A DNA stretch of 64,000 nucleotides from Rhodovulum adriaticum. GTDB lineage: Bacteria; Pseudomonadota; Alphaproteobacteria; Rhodobacterales; Rhodobacteraceae. The position numbers and the translations under genes are program-made. Location of the stretch: assembly GCF_004345735.1 (NCBI RefSeq), contig NZ_SLXL01000011.1, positions 1-64,000 of the forward strand, in the 5' to 3' direction. Positions 9,903-18,804 of this stretch are shown here, piece by piece. The notes beneath the pieces are model-generated. The model ran no database searches. It saw nothing but the letters and a program-made list of their open reading frames with translations, and was not told where the DNA came from. How positions within the stretch are numbered: position 1 is the stretch's first letter; the number at the start of each line of letters is the position of its first letter.

Positions 9903-10592
9903 CTATACCCCCAGGTAACGGTCGGCCAGTTCCTGCGTCATGGCGACCATCGGGCAGGTCCAGGCGGTGCGGCCCTTTTCCAGGATCACCGCGCGGTCGG
10001 CGACGTGGGACAGTTCCTTCAGCGATTTGTCGACCACCAGGATCGCCAGCCCGGTTTCGGCCTTCAGCCGCCGGATCGCCGCCCAGATTTCCGCGCGGAT
10101 CAGGGGGGCCAGACCCTCTGTCGCCTCGTCCAGGATCAGCAGGCGCGGGTTGGTCATCAGCGCGCGCCCGATCACCAGCATCTGTTGTTCGCCCCCCGAC
10201 AACAAGCCTGCGCGCTGCGCCCGCCGTTCGCCCAGCCGGGGAAACAGCGCCGTGACGCGCGCCATGTCCCAATGGCCCGGCCGGGCTGCGGCGATCAGGT
10301 TTTCCTCGACCGTGAGGGGGGCAAAGGCGCGCCGCCCCTCGGGCACCAGCCCCAGCCCCAGCCGTGCGGCGCGGTGGGGCGGCAGCCCGGCAAGGGATTT
10401 GCCCGCGAACCGGATCGTGCCGTCGCGATGGGGCAGCAGGCGGGTCAGGCAGCGGATCGTCGTCGTCTTGCCCATACCGTTGCGCCCCATCAGGGCGACG
10501 ACCTCGCCCTCGGCCACGTTCAGATCGACGCCGAACAGCGCCTGGCTGTGCCCGTAAAAGGCGGTGATGCCATCAATGGCAAGCAGGGTCAT
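9903..10592 (-). CDS. livF: Branched-chain amino-acid ABC transporter ATPase, LivF
   Basis: A 229-residue ABC ATPase of the LivF group. It carries Walker A GRNGMGKTT, signature LSGGEQQ, Walker B LLILDEAT followed by EGLAP, the LivF hallmark. It would power uptake through the LivHM channel from the cytoplasmic face. Its ATG overlaps the livG stop as ATGA, and it is the last gene of a five-gene minus-strand operon that runs livK, livH, livM, livG, livF. Such importers carry branched-chain amino acids, but in Rhodobacterales many homologues take up urea, amides or other small polar compounds, so substrate is open. It converges on cysH with a twelve-base gap. Confidence 0.92.
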   Translation of the reverse strand: MTLLAIDGITAFYGHSQALFGVDLNVAEGEVVALMGRNGMGKTTTIRCLTRLLPHRDGTIRFAGKSLAGLPPHRAARLGLGLVPEGRRAFAPLTVEENLIAAARPGHWDMARVTALFPRLGERRAQRAGLLSGGEQQMLVIGRALMTNPRLLILDEATEGLAPLIRAEIWAAIRRLKAETGLAILVVDKSLKELSHVADRAVILEKGRTAWTCPMVAMTQELADRYLGV

Positions 10593-11344
10593 TCCAGACG
10601 CTCCTCGCCCAGATAGGCGGTCTGAACCTCGGGGTTGGCGCGGATCTGGGCCACGGTTCCGCTGGCAATGATCCGGCCGGAAACCAGAACGCTGATCCGG
10701 TCGGCCAGCCGGAACACCGCGTCCATGTCATGTTCGACCAGCAGGATCGGCGCCTCATGGCGCAATTCGTCCAGCAGGGTCGTCATCTCGCGCGCGCCGT
10801 CCGGCCCCATGCCCGCCATCGGTTCGTCCAGCACAAAGGCGCGGGGGGCCTGGGCCAGCGCCATCGCCAGTTCCAGCCGCCGCCGTTCGCCATGGGCCAG
10901 ATCGCCCGCGGGCACGGTGCGCCGGGCGGTCAGCCCCACCCGGTCGATCTGGGTCATGGCGGCGCCTGTCAGCGCGCGATCCGACAGCGCGCGCCGGAAC
11001 AAGCGAAAGCTGCCCCCCCGCGCGCCCTGCACGGCCAAGGCCACGTTCTGCAATACGCTCAGACCCGGGGCCACGGCAGAGACCTGAAAGCTGCGCGCCA
11101 GCCCCGCCTGCGCGCGGGCGGCCACATCCTGCGCGGTCACGTCCCGCCCGTTCAGCAGAACCTGCCCCGCATCCGGCGCCAGATTGCCCGCGATCAGCCC
11201 GATCAAGGTGGATTTGCCCGCCCCGTTCGGCCCGATCAGGGCGTGGATTTCGCCGGGGCACAGGGTCAGGGACACGTCGTCGGTGGCCTTCAGCGCGCCG
11301 AAGGAAAGATGCAGGTTTCGAACCTCCAGCACCGGATCAGTCAT
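10589..11344 (-). CDS. livG: Branched-chain amino-acid ABC transporter ATPase, LivG
   Basis: A 251-residue ABC ATPase of the LivG group with Walker A GPNGAGKST, signature LAHGERRRLELAMALA (the LivG form in which the usual SGG is HGE) and Walker B FVLDEP followed by MAGMG. It pairs with LivF on the LivHM membrane channel. The ATG at 11344 is chosen; it overlaps the livM stop by eight bases, while an upstream in-frame start at 11356 would overlap further without added homology. Position and order in the operon match the family. Substrate is not determined by this subunit. Confidence 0.92.
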   Translation of the reverse strand: MTDPVLEVRNLHLSFGALKATDDVSLTLCPGEIHALIGPNGAGKSTLIGLIAGNLAPDAGQVLLNGRDVTAQDVAARAQAGLARSFQVSAVAPGLSVLQNVALAVQGARGGSFRLFRRALSDRALTGAAMTQIDRVGLTARRTVPAGDLAHGERRRLELAMALAQAPRAFVLDEPMAGMGPDGAREMTTLLDELRHEAPILLVEHDMDAVFRLADRISVLVSGRIIASGTVAQIRANPEVQTAYLGEERLE

Positions 11345-12320
11345 GGGGCACCTCACGCCCGGCCAGCGTGCCGATCAGCCCGCCACGCGCGAAAAGCACA
11401 ATGCCCAGCAGGATAAGCCCAAGGAAAAGCTGCCAGTATTCGCTGATCCCCCCCAGGAAATGTTCGAGAAGTATAAACAGCGCGGCACCGGCCACGGGAC
11501 CGAACAAGCGGCCCACGCCGCCCAGGATCACCAGAACCATGATTTCGCCCGAGGTGTGCCAGCTAAGCATTGAGGGGGAAACGAAGCGGTTGAGATCGGC
11601 ATAAAGCGCGCCCGCCAGCGCCGTCACCGCGCCCGACAGGACGAAGGCGGCAAGTTTCAGCCGGTAGGGACGGATGCCAAGCGCTGCCACCCGCGCGGGC
11701 GCCTGTCGCGCCCCGGCCAGCGCCAGCCCGAAGGGCGATCCGCCCAGCCGATGCGCCAGCCACAGGGCCGCCAACAGCACCGCATAGGCGAGGGCAAAGA
11801 AGTGCAGCGGGTCCAGCGTGTTCAGCCCCGGAAAGCCATTGCGCACATAGATCGCGATGCCGTCCTCGCCGCCATAGGCGGGCCAGGAAATCGCGAAGTA
11901 GTAAAGCATCTGGCCGAAGGCCAGCGTGATCATGATGAAATAGACCCCGCTGGTCCGCAGGCTCAGCGCGCCGATGGCCAGTGCCCCGACCGCCCCCGCG
12001 ACCACCGCGCCCAGCCAGATCAGCGGCATCGACTTGGTCCCGGCCAGTTCAATGGGCCAGGTCATCAGCGGCTCATACGCCTGCACGGGGGTGGCCAGGA
12101 CGGCCATCATGTAGCCGCCGATCCCGAAAAACGCCGCGTGGCCCAGCGACACCATCCCGCCCAGGCCCAGGGCGATGTTCAGCCCCACGCCGGCCAGCGC
12201 CAGGATCGCGACCTTGGTGGCCAGGGTGATGGCAAAGGGTTCGTCCAGCGCCTGGGCGGCCAGCGGCACCGCCAGCAGCGCCAGCGCGATTACTAGGTTC
12301 AACAGGGTTTCGCGCCGCAT
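11337..12320 (-). CDS. livM: Branched-chain amino-acid ABC transporter permease, LivM
   Basis: A 327-residue polytopic inner-membrane permease. It has about eight to ten hydrophobic segments and the LivM signature GYMMAVLATP region followed by GLNIALGLGGMVSLGHAAFFGIG motifs in the first third. It forms the transmembrane channel with LivH. The gene begins two bases after the livH stop and its own stop overlaps livG, which shows tight operon packing. Length is normal for the family. Nothing in it fixes the substrate. Confidence 0.9.
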   Translation of the reverse strand: MRRETLLNLVIALALLAVPLAAQALDEPFAITLATKVAILALAGVGLNIALGLGGMVSLGHAAFFGIGGYMMAVLATPVQAYEPLMTWPIELAGTKSMPLIWLGAVVAGAVGALAIGALSLRTSGVYFIMITLAFGQMLYYFAISWPAYGGEDGIAIYVRNGFPGLNTLDPLHFFALAYAVLLAALWLAHRLGGSPFGLALAGARQAPARVAALGIRPYRLKLAAFVLSGAVTALAGALYADLNRFVSPSMLSWHTSGEIMVLVILGGVGRLFGPVAGAALFILLEHFLGGISEYWQLFLGLILLGIVLFARGGLIGTLAGREVPHD

Positions 12321-12322
12321 GC

Positions 12323-13240
12323 TCAGGCCCGCCCAAACAGGCCACCGGGCCGGATCACCAGCACGCCCGCCATCAGGATATAGATCAGCATCGAGGCCAG
12401 CGCCGCGCCGATTGACGTGGCCTCGGACGGGGGCAGAAAGGTGCCGAAGGCGACAGGCAGCAGGAACCGGCCCAGCGTGTCGGTCAGGCCCACCAGGATC
12501 GCGCCGACCAACGCCCCCTTGATCGAGCCGATCCCGCCGATCACGATCACAACGAAGGCCAGGATCAGTACCGGTTCCCCCATGCCCACCTGCACCGATT
12601 GCAACGCGCCGACCAGCGCACCGGCCAGCCCCGCCAGCGCCGCGCCAAGGGCAAAGACGATGGTGTAAAGACGCGAGATATCGACGCCTAGGGCCGCGAT
12701 CATTTCCCGGTCCGCCTCGCCCGCGCGTATGCGCACGCCCAGCCGGGTCGCCCCGATCAGCCAGAACAGCCCCGCCGCCACCGCCAGCCCGATGCCGATC
12801 AGCACCAGCCGGTACAGCGGATACTCGATCCCGCCGGGCAGGGTGATCGGCCCGGCCAGCGCGGCGGGGATGTCCAGATACAGGGGGAACGACCCGAACA
12901 GCCAGCGCGTGCCCTCGGAAAACACCAGGATCAGCGCAAAGGTTGCCAACACCTGATCCAGATGATCGCGCGCGTAAAGGCGCCGGATCACCGTCAGTTC
13001 CACAATGGCGCCCGCCGCTGCCGCCGCGGCCAGGCTGGCCGCCAGCCCCAGCCAGAAATTGCCCGTGACCGCCGCCACACCCGCGCAGGCAAAGGCGCCG
13101 ACCATGTAAAGCGACCCGTGCGCCAGGTTGATCAGCCCCATCACGCCAAAGACCAGCGTCAGCCCCGCGGCCATCAGGAACAGCATCACGCCGTATTGCA
13201 GGCCGTTCAGGGCCTGCTCGATCAAGAGCATGGCGGACAA
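12323..13240 (-). CDS. livH: Branched-chain amino-acid ABC transporter permease, LivH
   Basis: A 305-residue permease with the LivH-type start, a long hydrophobic segment containing GLTLVFGVMGLINLAHGS, and further membrane segments to a C-terminal VIRPGGLFG, the usual end of LivH. Two starts are possible: TTG at 13240, which sits six bases after an AGGAG ribosome site, and ATG at 13231, fifteen bases after it. Spacing favours the rare TTG. It is the second gene of the operon, 51 bases after livK. Confidence 0.9.
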   Translation of the reverse strand: MSAMLLIEQALNGLQYGVMLFLMAAGLTLVFGVMGLINLAHGSLYMVGAFACAGVAAVTGNFWLGLAASLAAAAAAGAIVELTVIRRLYARDHLDQVLATFALILVFSEGTRWLFGSFPLYLDIPAALAGPITLPGGIEYPLYRLVLIGIGLAVAAGLFWLIGATRLGVRIRAGEADREMIAALGVDISRLYTIVFALGAALAGLAGALVGALQSVQVGMGEPVLILAFVVIVIGGIGSIKGALVGAILVGLTDTLGRFLLPVAFGTFLPPSEATSIGAALASMLIYILMAGVLVIRPGGLFGRA

Positions 13241-13291
13241 GGGGAACTCCTAAGGTTGCGCGGGCGGGTCAGGGCCGCCCGCGCATTGGGC

Positions 13292-14431
13292 TTACATCTT
13301 GCACTCGCCCTCATAGGCGTTGCCGCGATCCTCCATCGCGGTGCCCACGATGCGGTTGGTCAGGATGTCACCGTCGCGCACCACCTCGCGCACATAAAGA
13401 TCCTGCACCGGGTGGTTGCTGGGGCCAAAGGCGAAATCGCCACGGACCGAGTCGAAATCGGCGGCCTTCAGCGCCGCGCGGAAGGCGTCGGGATCGCTGA
13501 TATCGGCCGTGCCCATCGCCGACAGCAGCAGGTTCGCCGTGTCATAGCCGTAAGAGGCATAGACCGAGGGCAGGCGGCCATATTCGGCGCTGAACGCCTG
13601 AACAAAGGCGGCGTTGGCGGCGTTGTCCAGATCGGGCGACCAGTTGGCCCCGTTCAGCACGCCCACGGCTGAGTCGCCCATAGCCTGGATGATCGACTGG
13701 TCAAAGGAAAATGCCGGGCCGATCAGCGGCAGGCCGACGCCGGAATCGGCATATTGCTTGACGAAGGAAATCCCCATGCCGCCGGGCAGGAAGATGAACA
13801 CGCCATCCGCGCCCGAGGCCCGGATTTGTGCGATCTCGCCCGCGTAATCGGTCTGACCCAGCTTGGTATAGACCTCGCCCACGACCTCGCCCTCATAGAA
13901 GCGTTTAAACCCGGTCAGCGAATCCTTCCCGGCCGGATAGTTGGGGGCCATGATGAACGCCTTGGTGATGCCGGCGGTGGCGGCATAGGCGCCTGCGGCC
14001 TCGTGCAAATTGTCGTTCTGGTAACTGACCGAGAAATAGTTGGGGTTGCACCCCTTGCCCGCCAGCGCCGAGGGCGCGGCGTTGGTGGACAGGTAGAACT
14101 TGCCCTGGGCGGTGGCGGCGGGCACCACGGCCATGGCCAGGTTGGACCACACGATGCCCGTCAGAACGTCGACCTTTTCGGATTGGATCAGCTTGTCGGC
14201 CAGTTGCACGGCAACGTCCGGTTTGCGCTGGTCGTCCTCGATCACCACCGTCAGGTCGGGGTTGGCGGCCTGCTGCACCGCCAGCATGAACCCGTCGCGG
14301 GTGTCGATCCCAAGGCTGGCGCCGCCGCCCGACAGCGTGGTGATCATGCCGACCTTGATCGGCTCTGCCAGTGCGGCCCCGGCCGTCACCAGCGCCGCCG
14401 CCGCGGCCAGAAGGGTTTTCGTCGCGTTCAT
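13292..14431 (-). CDS. livK: Periplasmic substrate-binding protein of the Liv-type transporter
   Basis: A 379-residue type 1 periplasmic-binding protein. It opens with a cleavable signal peptide ending in ALA (about residues 1-22) and continues with IKVGMITTLSGGGASLG, the standard first strand and ligand loop of Leu/Ile/Val-binding proteins. It delivers ligand to LivHMGF, encoded immediately downstream on the same strand. The ATG at 14431 is preferred over a frame extension upstream because the signal peptide starts there. The ligand could be a branched-chain amino acid or another small compound; the binding residues cannot be interpreted safely by eye. Confidence 0.9.
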   Translation of the reverse strand: MNATKTLLAAAAALVTAGAALAEPIKVGMITTLSGGGASLGIDTRDGFMLAVQQAANPDLTVVIEDDQRKPDVAVQLADKLIQSEKVDVLTGIVWSNLAMAVVPAATAQGKFYLSTNAAPSALAGKGCNPNYFSVSYQNDNLHEAAGAYAATAGITKAFIMAPNYPAGKDSLTGFKRFYEGEVVGEVYTKLGQTDYAGEIAQIRASGADGVFIFLPGGMGISFVKQYADSGVGLPLIGPAFSFDQSIIQAMGDSAVGVLNGANWSPDLDNAANAAFVQAFSAEYGRLPSVYASYGYDTANLLLSAMGTADISDPDAFRAALKAADFDSVRGDFAFGPSNHPVQDLYVREVVRDGDILTNRIVGTAMEDRGNAYEGECKM

Positions 14432-14853
14432 CGTCTCACTCCCCAGCGTTGCTGTTCGTGCCGCCCACCCGGACGGGGTGCGCGGGTATGCTATGCCGCG
14501 CATGCGGCGGGTCGCAAGCGGGGAGTGGGGTGGGCCGCTAAGTGAGCCGGTTAAGGCGGGCTTTGTGCGTCATCGGGCAAAGGCGCAGAGGGCCGCGCCC
14601 GACCCCGGGTGGGCGCGTCGCACGAGTTGGGCCGCTTGATTTATCGTGCCAAGACCCTCCGGGCGTCCCGCGGCTTGCGGCGTTGCAATCGCGCCCTCCC
14701 GGGGGAGGGTCGGGCGCGGCCCGGGCTGGTCGCCCGAGCGGGACAGTCTGGCGGCGCTGCGCCAGGGTTGGATTCCACATCGCGCAGACGGACTGGCATT
14801 TTCGCCCGATCCCAAGGTCGGACGCGGCCCTTCTCAAGCCGATCGAATGGATG
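14432..14853. other. Gene-free interval between livK and moaE
   Basis: The 422 bases upstream of livK contain no frame with a recognisable protein or good start. The livK promoter should lie in the part next to 14431. The rest is G+C-rich and structured: a 16-base inverted repeat (14590-14605 and 14707-14722) and a compact CCCTCCC/GGGAGGG hairpin at 14694-14709. moaE ends at 14854, so part of this region is its 3' flank. A small RNA is possible but I cannot show one. Confidence 0.6.
14590..14722. repeat. Long-range inverted repeat in the livK-moaE interval
   Basis: GGGCCGCGCCCGACCC at 14590-14605 has a perfect 16-base reverse complement at 14707-14722, about 100 bases away. The right arm is directly preceded by a seven-base-pair hairpin (14694-14709), so the two structures compete or stack. 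The interval between the arms shows no coding sequence. This could be a transcript terminator for one or both flanking genes, a processed RNA, or a remnant of a dispersed repeat. Confidence 0.5.
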
Positions 14854-15300
14854 CTAGTCGCCGTCCCAGCGGCCCAACGCCGCCTCGTCCGCGTCCTTGG
14901 CGGCGACCCAGCCCGCGCCCCCCTCGCGGTATTCTTTCTTCCAGAAGGGGGCGCGGGATTTCAGATAGTCCATCAGAAATTCCGCCGCGGCAAAGGCGTC
15001 GGCGCGGTGGCGGGCGGCTGTGGCGACCATCATGATCGCCTCGCCCGGCACCATGGGGCCGTGCCGATGGATCACTAGGCAATCGGCAAGCGACCAGCGG
15101 TCCATCGCCTCGCGCGCGATCTGTTCCAGCGCGCGTTCGGTCATGCCGGGGTAATGCTCGATCTCCATCCGTGTCAGGCTGTCATCGCCCCGCACCACGC
15201 CGGTAAAGGTGACGATGGCCCCGGCCTGGGTGTGCCCCTGGGCAAAGGCCCCGGCCTCTGCGCCGAAATCAAAGGGGGCGGCTTGCACGCGGATGTCCAA
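14854..15300 (-). CDS. moaE: Molybdopterin synthase catalytic subunit
   Basis: A 148-residue MoaE, the large subunit of molybdopterin synthase, which adds dithiolene sulfur to precursor Z in the cytoplasm. The motifs GAIVTFTGVVRG near the N-terminus, HRHGPMVPGE in the middle and the lysine-bearing YLKSRAPFWKKE near the C-terminus are the family hallmarks. It follows moaD by four bases and the two are co-oriented behind pgsA and uvrC, a gene order common in Rhodobacterales. Length is usual. Confidence 0.95.
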   Translation of the reverse strand: MDIRVQAAPFDFGAEAGAFAQGHTQAGAIVTFTGVVRGDDSLTRMEIEHYPGMTERALEQIAREAMDRWSLADCLVIHRHGPMVPGEAIMMVATAARHRADAFAAAEFLMDYLKSRAPFWKKEYREGGAGWVAAKDADEAALGRWDGD

Positions 15301-15304
15301 CGCG

Positions 15305-15553
15305 TCAGCCCCCGGTCATGGGCGGAAAGAATGCCACCTCGCGCGCGCCGTCCAGCGGGGCGTCGAAATCGGTCAGGTCCTGGTCCACGGCAACGCGCAG
15401 GGCCGAGAGATCGGAAAACGCCAGCGCATAACGGTCCTCGCGGGCCTTCAGTTCCTCGACCAGCTCGGCCACGGTGGCGGCCTCGGTCTCGATCCGCTCT
15501 TTCGGCAGGCCGATCCGTTCGCGCACCCAGGCGAAGTAGAGCACGTCGATCAT
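15305..15553 (-). CDS. moaD: Molybdopterin synthase sulfur-carrier subunit
   Basis: An 82-residue ubiquitin-fold protein that ends in the required Gly-Gly (FFPPMTGG), whose C-terminal carboxylate is thiolated by MoeB and delivers sulfur within the MoaD-MoaE complex. The ATG at 15553 overlaps the stop of pgsA as ATGA, so translation is coupled. moaE follows after four bases. The start is fixed by the standard opening MIDVLYFAWVRE. Confidence 0.94.
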   Translation of the reverse strand: MIDVLYFAWVRERIGLPKERIETEAATVAELVEELKAREDRYALAFSDLSALRVAVDQDLTDFDAPLDGAREVAFFPPMTGG

Positions 15554-16116
15554 GTGGCCTTCTCCTCGCGCAGGTAGGGCCAGGCCTTGATGAAGTAATC
15601 GGCCCCGGTGATCAGTGTCAGCACCGCCGCCACGGCCAGCAGCCCGCTGCCCAGCATCGCCACGGTGGCCGAGGCCACCAGCCCCTGCGCCAGCAGCACG
15701 GTCAGCGCCACCATCTGAACGGTGGTTTTCCACTTGGCCAGTTTCGTGACCTTCAGCTTGCCAGCCTCGGCCCCCAGGAATTCCCGCAGCCCCGAAACGA
15801 ACACCTCACGGAACACGATCACCCCGGCGGACAGGGCCAGCACCGGGTTGAACCCGATCTGCGCGACCACCGCGACCAGCGCGATCAGCACCATGGCCTT
15901 GTCCGCGATGGGGTCTACCATCGCGCCGAACCGGCTGGTCTGGTTGAATTTGCGCGCGATATAGCCGTCCACCCAGTCGGTGGCCGAGGCGCCGACAAAC
16001 ACGGCCAGCGCGACCGCATGCGCCGTGGTCCCGTCCCAGATGACGTAGATCAGCGGGAACAGCAGCGCCAGGATCAGCCGCGCGACCGACAGGATATTGG
16101 GGATTGTCCATCTCAT
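15550..16116 (-). CDS. pgsA: CDP-diacylglycerol-glycerol-3-phosphate 3-phosphatidyltransferase
   Basis: A 188-residue inner-membrane CDP-alcohol phosphatidyltransferase that makes phosphatidylglycerophosphate, the first committed step to phosphatidylglycerol and cardiolipin. The catalytic motif D-x2-D-G-x2-A-R...G-x3-D-x3-D is visible as DWVDGYIAR...GAMVDPIADK. Several hydrophobic segments follow. ATG at 16116 is preferred to a TTG three codons earlier. In related genomes uvrC usually lies directly upstream; here a DUF429 gene separates them. moaD overlaps its stop. Confidence 0.93.
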   Translation of the reverse strand: MRWTIPNILSVARLILALLFPLIYVIWDGTTAHAVALAVFVGASATDWVDGYIARKFNQTSRFGAMVDPIADKAMVLIALVAVVAQIGFNPVLALSAGVIVFREVFVSGLREFLGAEAGKLKVTKLAKWKTTVQMVALTVLLAQGLVASATVAMLGSGLLAVAAVLTLITGADYFIKAWPYLREEKAT

Positions 16117-16158
16117 GGGCGACAACCTATCGGTTCAGCCTGCGCGGGAAAAGGGCGC

Positions 16159-16926
16159 TTATCTCGGTTCGGGTAGCCAAATCGCGGCCCTATCGTCACC
16201 GTATGGCCTTGCCCGATCATCCAAAATGGCGATACCCACCAACACGCAAATGATTGCGTCGAGCTTATCCTCGAACGCCTTCCACTCCTTGTTTTGCGCA
16301 GTCGTCTCGGGTAACGAAAGCTGTGTTTTGACACCTTTAATCTGGTCGGATAAGCCATCTAAAACTCTCATCCAGATTTCCCGCAACCGTGCTTTGCGTT
16401 CCGGTGGCGTAAGATTTGGCCAATATCTGTTTTTTCTCTCGAATTTATAAGGCAGGCGCTCCGCTTCTCCCAGAAGCTCAATGAGAGCCGGATGTGGATA
16501 GGTCTCGACGAGCCGCCCTTCGCTATGCACGGTTCGCAAATTGTAGTGGATATCAGCAAAACCACTTCGCATCACGTCCGAGATTTGCCCGGGCCTGACG
16601 GTGGAGGGCGTGTGGGTCGAAGCCTTGCGCGCACCGTAAACACGGCTGACGGCATTGTCCGCCGCGCGCCGTCCCGTAATGCGATCAAGCGATAGGGGCA
16701 TGTCCACCATAACGAGATCAGGTTCCTCCCCCGAAATCTCCTTTGAGCGTTCGATCAAAGGTCTTGGAAGCGGATTTCCAAGTTCCTCTTGGGTGTCCAG
16801 AAAGGCGCTATAGGAAGGCTCTAGCGCGATTAACTGCCACTCTGAGTGCTCCCGCACCGCTAGCGCCACACCGCTTGGGTTGGTGTCCGTCCAAGCGGCA
16901 TCAATTCCAAGTACTACCTCAACCAT
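16159..16926 (-). CDS. DUF429 family protein, low G+C, probable recent insertion
   Basis: A 255-residue protein that looks like the DUF429 (predicted RNase H-fold nuclease) family. The first strand GIDAAWTD carries the acidic residue expected at a RNase H-like active site, VDMPLSL is the second acidic strand, and GARKASTHTP followed by ETYPHPAL matches the family's core. Base composition differs sharply from its neighbours: I counted 32 and 24 G+C in the 60-base lines starting 16261 and 16321, against roughly two thirds in flanking genes. It sits three bases after uvrC, between uvrC and pgsA, which are normally adjacent in relatives, so acquisition by transfer is likely. Substrate and biological role are unknown. 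Confidence 0.72.
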   Translation of the reverse strand: MVEVVLGIDAAWTDTNPSGVALAVREHSEWQLIALEPSYSAFLDTQEELGNPLPRPLIERSKEISGEEPDLVMVDMPLSLDRITGRRAADNAVSRVYGARKASTHTPSTVRPGQISDVMRSGFADIHYNLRTVHSEGRLVETYPHPALIELLGEAERLPYKFERKNRYWPNLTPPERKARLREIWMRVLDGLSDQIKGVKTQLSLPETTAQNKEWKAFEDKLDAIICVLVGIAILDDRARPYGDDRAAIWLPEPR

Positions 16927-16929
16927 CGT

Positions 16930-18804
16930 TCACACCTCGGTATGAAAAAAGTCATGAATCTTCTGTGCTAGGCTGTCGGAAATGCCGTCCACGGCCTTCA
17001 GGTCCGCCAGCCCGGCGCGGGACACCGCCTTGGCGCTGCCGAAATGGGTCAGCAGGGCGCGCTTGCGGGTGGCGCCGACGCCGGGGATTTCGTCCAGCGG
17101 TGTGGCGCCCACGGCCTTGGCCCGTTTCGCGCGGTGGGTGCCGATGGCAAAGCGGTGCGCCTCGTCCCGCAGGCGCTGGATGAAATAGAGGACGGGGTCG
17201 TTGTGGCGCAGGGCAAAGGGACGCTGGCCGGGGCGGTGGAATTCCTCCTTCCCCGCGTCGCGGTCGATGCCCTTGGCAACGCCCACGATGGGGATGTCCC
17301 GCACGCCCAGATCGCCCATGATCTGCACCACGGCCGACACCTGCCCCGCGCCGCCGTCGATCAGCAGCAGGTCCGGCCATGTCTCGCCCTGGCGGTCCGG
17401 GTCTTCCTTCAGTAGGCGCTTGAACCGGCGGGTCAGCACCTCTTTCATCATGCCGAAATCGTCGCCCGGCGTCAGGTCGTCGCCCCGGATGTTGAACTTG
17501 CGGTACTGGCTTTTGACGAACCCCTCGGGGCCGGCCACCACCATCGCGCCCACCGCGTTGGTGCCCTGGATGTGGGAGTTGTCGTAGATTTCCACGCGCT
17601 GCGGCGGCGCCTCCAGCCCAAATGCCTCGGCCAGCCCTTTCAGCAATTTGCCCTGCGCGGCACTCTCGGCCATCTTGCGGCCCAGGCTTTCCTTGGCATT
17701 GCGCAGGGCGCCGGCGACCAGTTCCGTCTTTTCGCCCCGCTGGGGGAAGGCGATGTCCACCTTGCGGCCCGCGCGTTCTGACAGGGCCTGGGCCATCAAC
17801 TCCCGATCCTCGATGTCGTGGGACAGCAGGATCAGGCGGGGCGGTTCCTTGTTCTCGTAGAACTGGCCCAGGAAACCCTGCAGCACCTCCTCTGGCCCCG
17901 CGCCCGCGCCGGTTTTCGGGTAATAGTCGCGGTTGCCCCAGTTCTGGTTGGCGCGGATGAAGAAGACCTGCACGCAGGCCTGCCCGCCCTCCATATGCAG
18001 GGCGACGATATCGGCCTCGGCCACGCCGCGCGGGTTGATGCCCTGCACCGATTGCACCTGGGTCAGCGCCCGGATGCGGTCGCGCAGGGCGGCGGCGCGT
18101 TCGAATTCCAGCGCCTCGCTGGCCGCCTCCATCTCGGTGGCCAGGGCCTCTTGCACGCCGGTGGACTTGCCCTGCAGGAAGCGTTCGGCATCGCGCACGG
18201 CGGCGGCATAGTCGGCCTGGGAAATCCGGCCCACGCAGGGGCCGCTGCACCGCTTGATCTGGTACAGCAGGCAGGGCCGGGTGCGGCTGTCGAACATGGA
18301 GTCCGAGCAGTTGCGCAGCAGGAACACCTTTTGCAACTGGTTCAGCGTCCGGTTCACCGCGCCCGCGCTGGCAAACGGGCCGAAATAGGCGCCCTTGCGG
18401 GTCTTGGCGCCGCGATGCTTGGTGATCTGGGGAAAGGCGTGATCCCGGGTAATCAGGATGTTCGGAAAGCTTTTGTCGTCGCGCAGCAGCACGTTGTAGC
18501 GCGGCTTGAGCTGCTTGATCAGGTTCTGTTCCAGCAGCAGCGCCTCGGTTTCCGTGCGCGTGGTCAGGAACATCATCGAGGCGGTTTCGGAAATCATCCG
18601 CGCGATGCGCGGCGAATGACCCGAGGGCTTGGCGTAGTTCGCCACCCGCTTTTTCAGGCTTTTGGCCTTGCCGACGTACAGAACCCGGCTTTCGGCATCC
18701 AGCATCCGGTAGACACCTGGCGAATTGTCCAGCGTCGCCAGGTAGGACTGGATGCAGGCGTGGCCCGTGGGACGGTCCGAAGTGGGGGCGGTCGGGTCGC
18801 TCAT
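16930..18804 (-). CDS. uvrC: UvrABC excinuclease subunit C
   Basis: A 624-residue UvrC, which makes both incisions in nucleotide-excision repair. The N-terminal GIY-YIG nuclease is visible as SPGVYRML...[14 protein letters not shown] (residues 28-60), a UvrB-binding UVR segment lies around residues 200-240, the RNase H-like 3'-half nuclease contains [10 protein letters not shown] and LLIDGGAGQ, and the C-terminus ends in a helix-hairpin-helix pair ([15 protein letters not shown]). The ATG at 18804 is followed by a short polar leader. The last codons (HDFFHTEV) fall in AT-richer sequence that leads into the DUF429 gene. Confidence 0.96.
   Translation of the reverse strand: MSDPTAPTSDRPTGHACIQSYLATLDNSPGVYRMLDAESRVLYVGKAKSLKKRVANYAKPSGHSPRIARMISETASMMFLTTRTETEALLLEQNLIKQLKPRYNVLLRDDKSFPNILITRDHAFPQITKHRGAKTRKGAYFGPFASAGAVNRTLNQLQKVFLLRNCSDSMFDSRTRPCLLYQIKRCSGPCVGRISQADYAAAVRDAERFLQGKSTGVQEALATEMEAASEALEFERAAALRDRIRALTQVQSVQGINPRGVAEADIVALHMEGGQACVQVFFIRANQNWGNRDYYPKTGAGAGPEEVLQGFLGQFYENKEPPRLILLSHDIEDRELMAQALSERAGRKVDIAFPQRGEKTELVAGALRNAKESLGRKMAESAAQGKLLKGLAEAFGLEAPPQRVEIYDNSHIQGTNAVGAMVVAGPEGFVKSQYRKFNIRGDDLTPGDDFGMMKEVLTRRFKRLLKEDPDRQGETWPDLLLIDGGAGQVSAVVQIMGDLGVRDIPIVGVAKGIDRDAGKEEFHRPGQRPFALRHNDPVLYFIQRLRDEAHRFAIGTHRAKRAKAVGATPLDEIPGVGATRKRALLTHFGSAKAVSRAGLADLKAVDGISDSLAQKIHDFFHTEV

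Noticed and set aside
14542-15078. Plus-strand open frame covering the livK-moaE interval and the end of moaE
   Set aside because: No recognisable protein, overlaps moaE antisense, and the translation is Arg/Pro/Gly-rich as expected for non-coding G+C-rich DNA.
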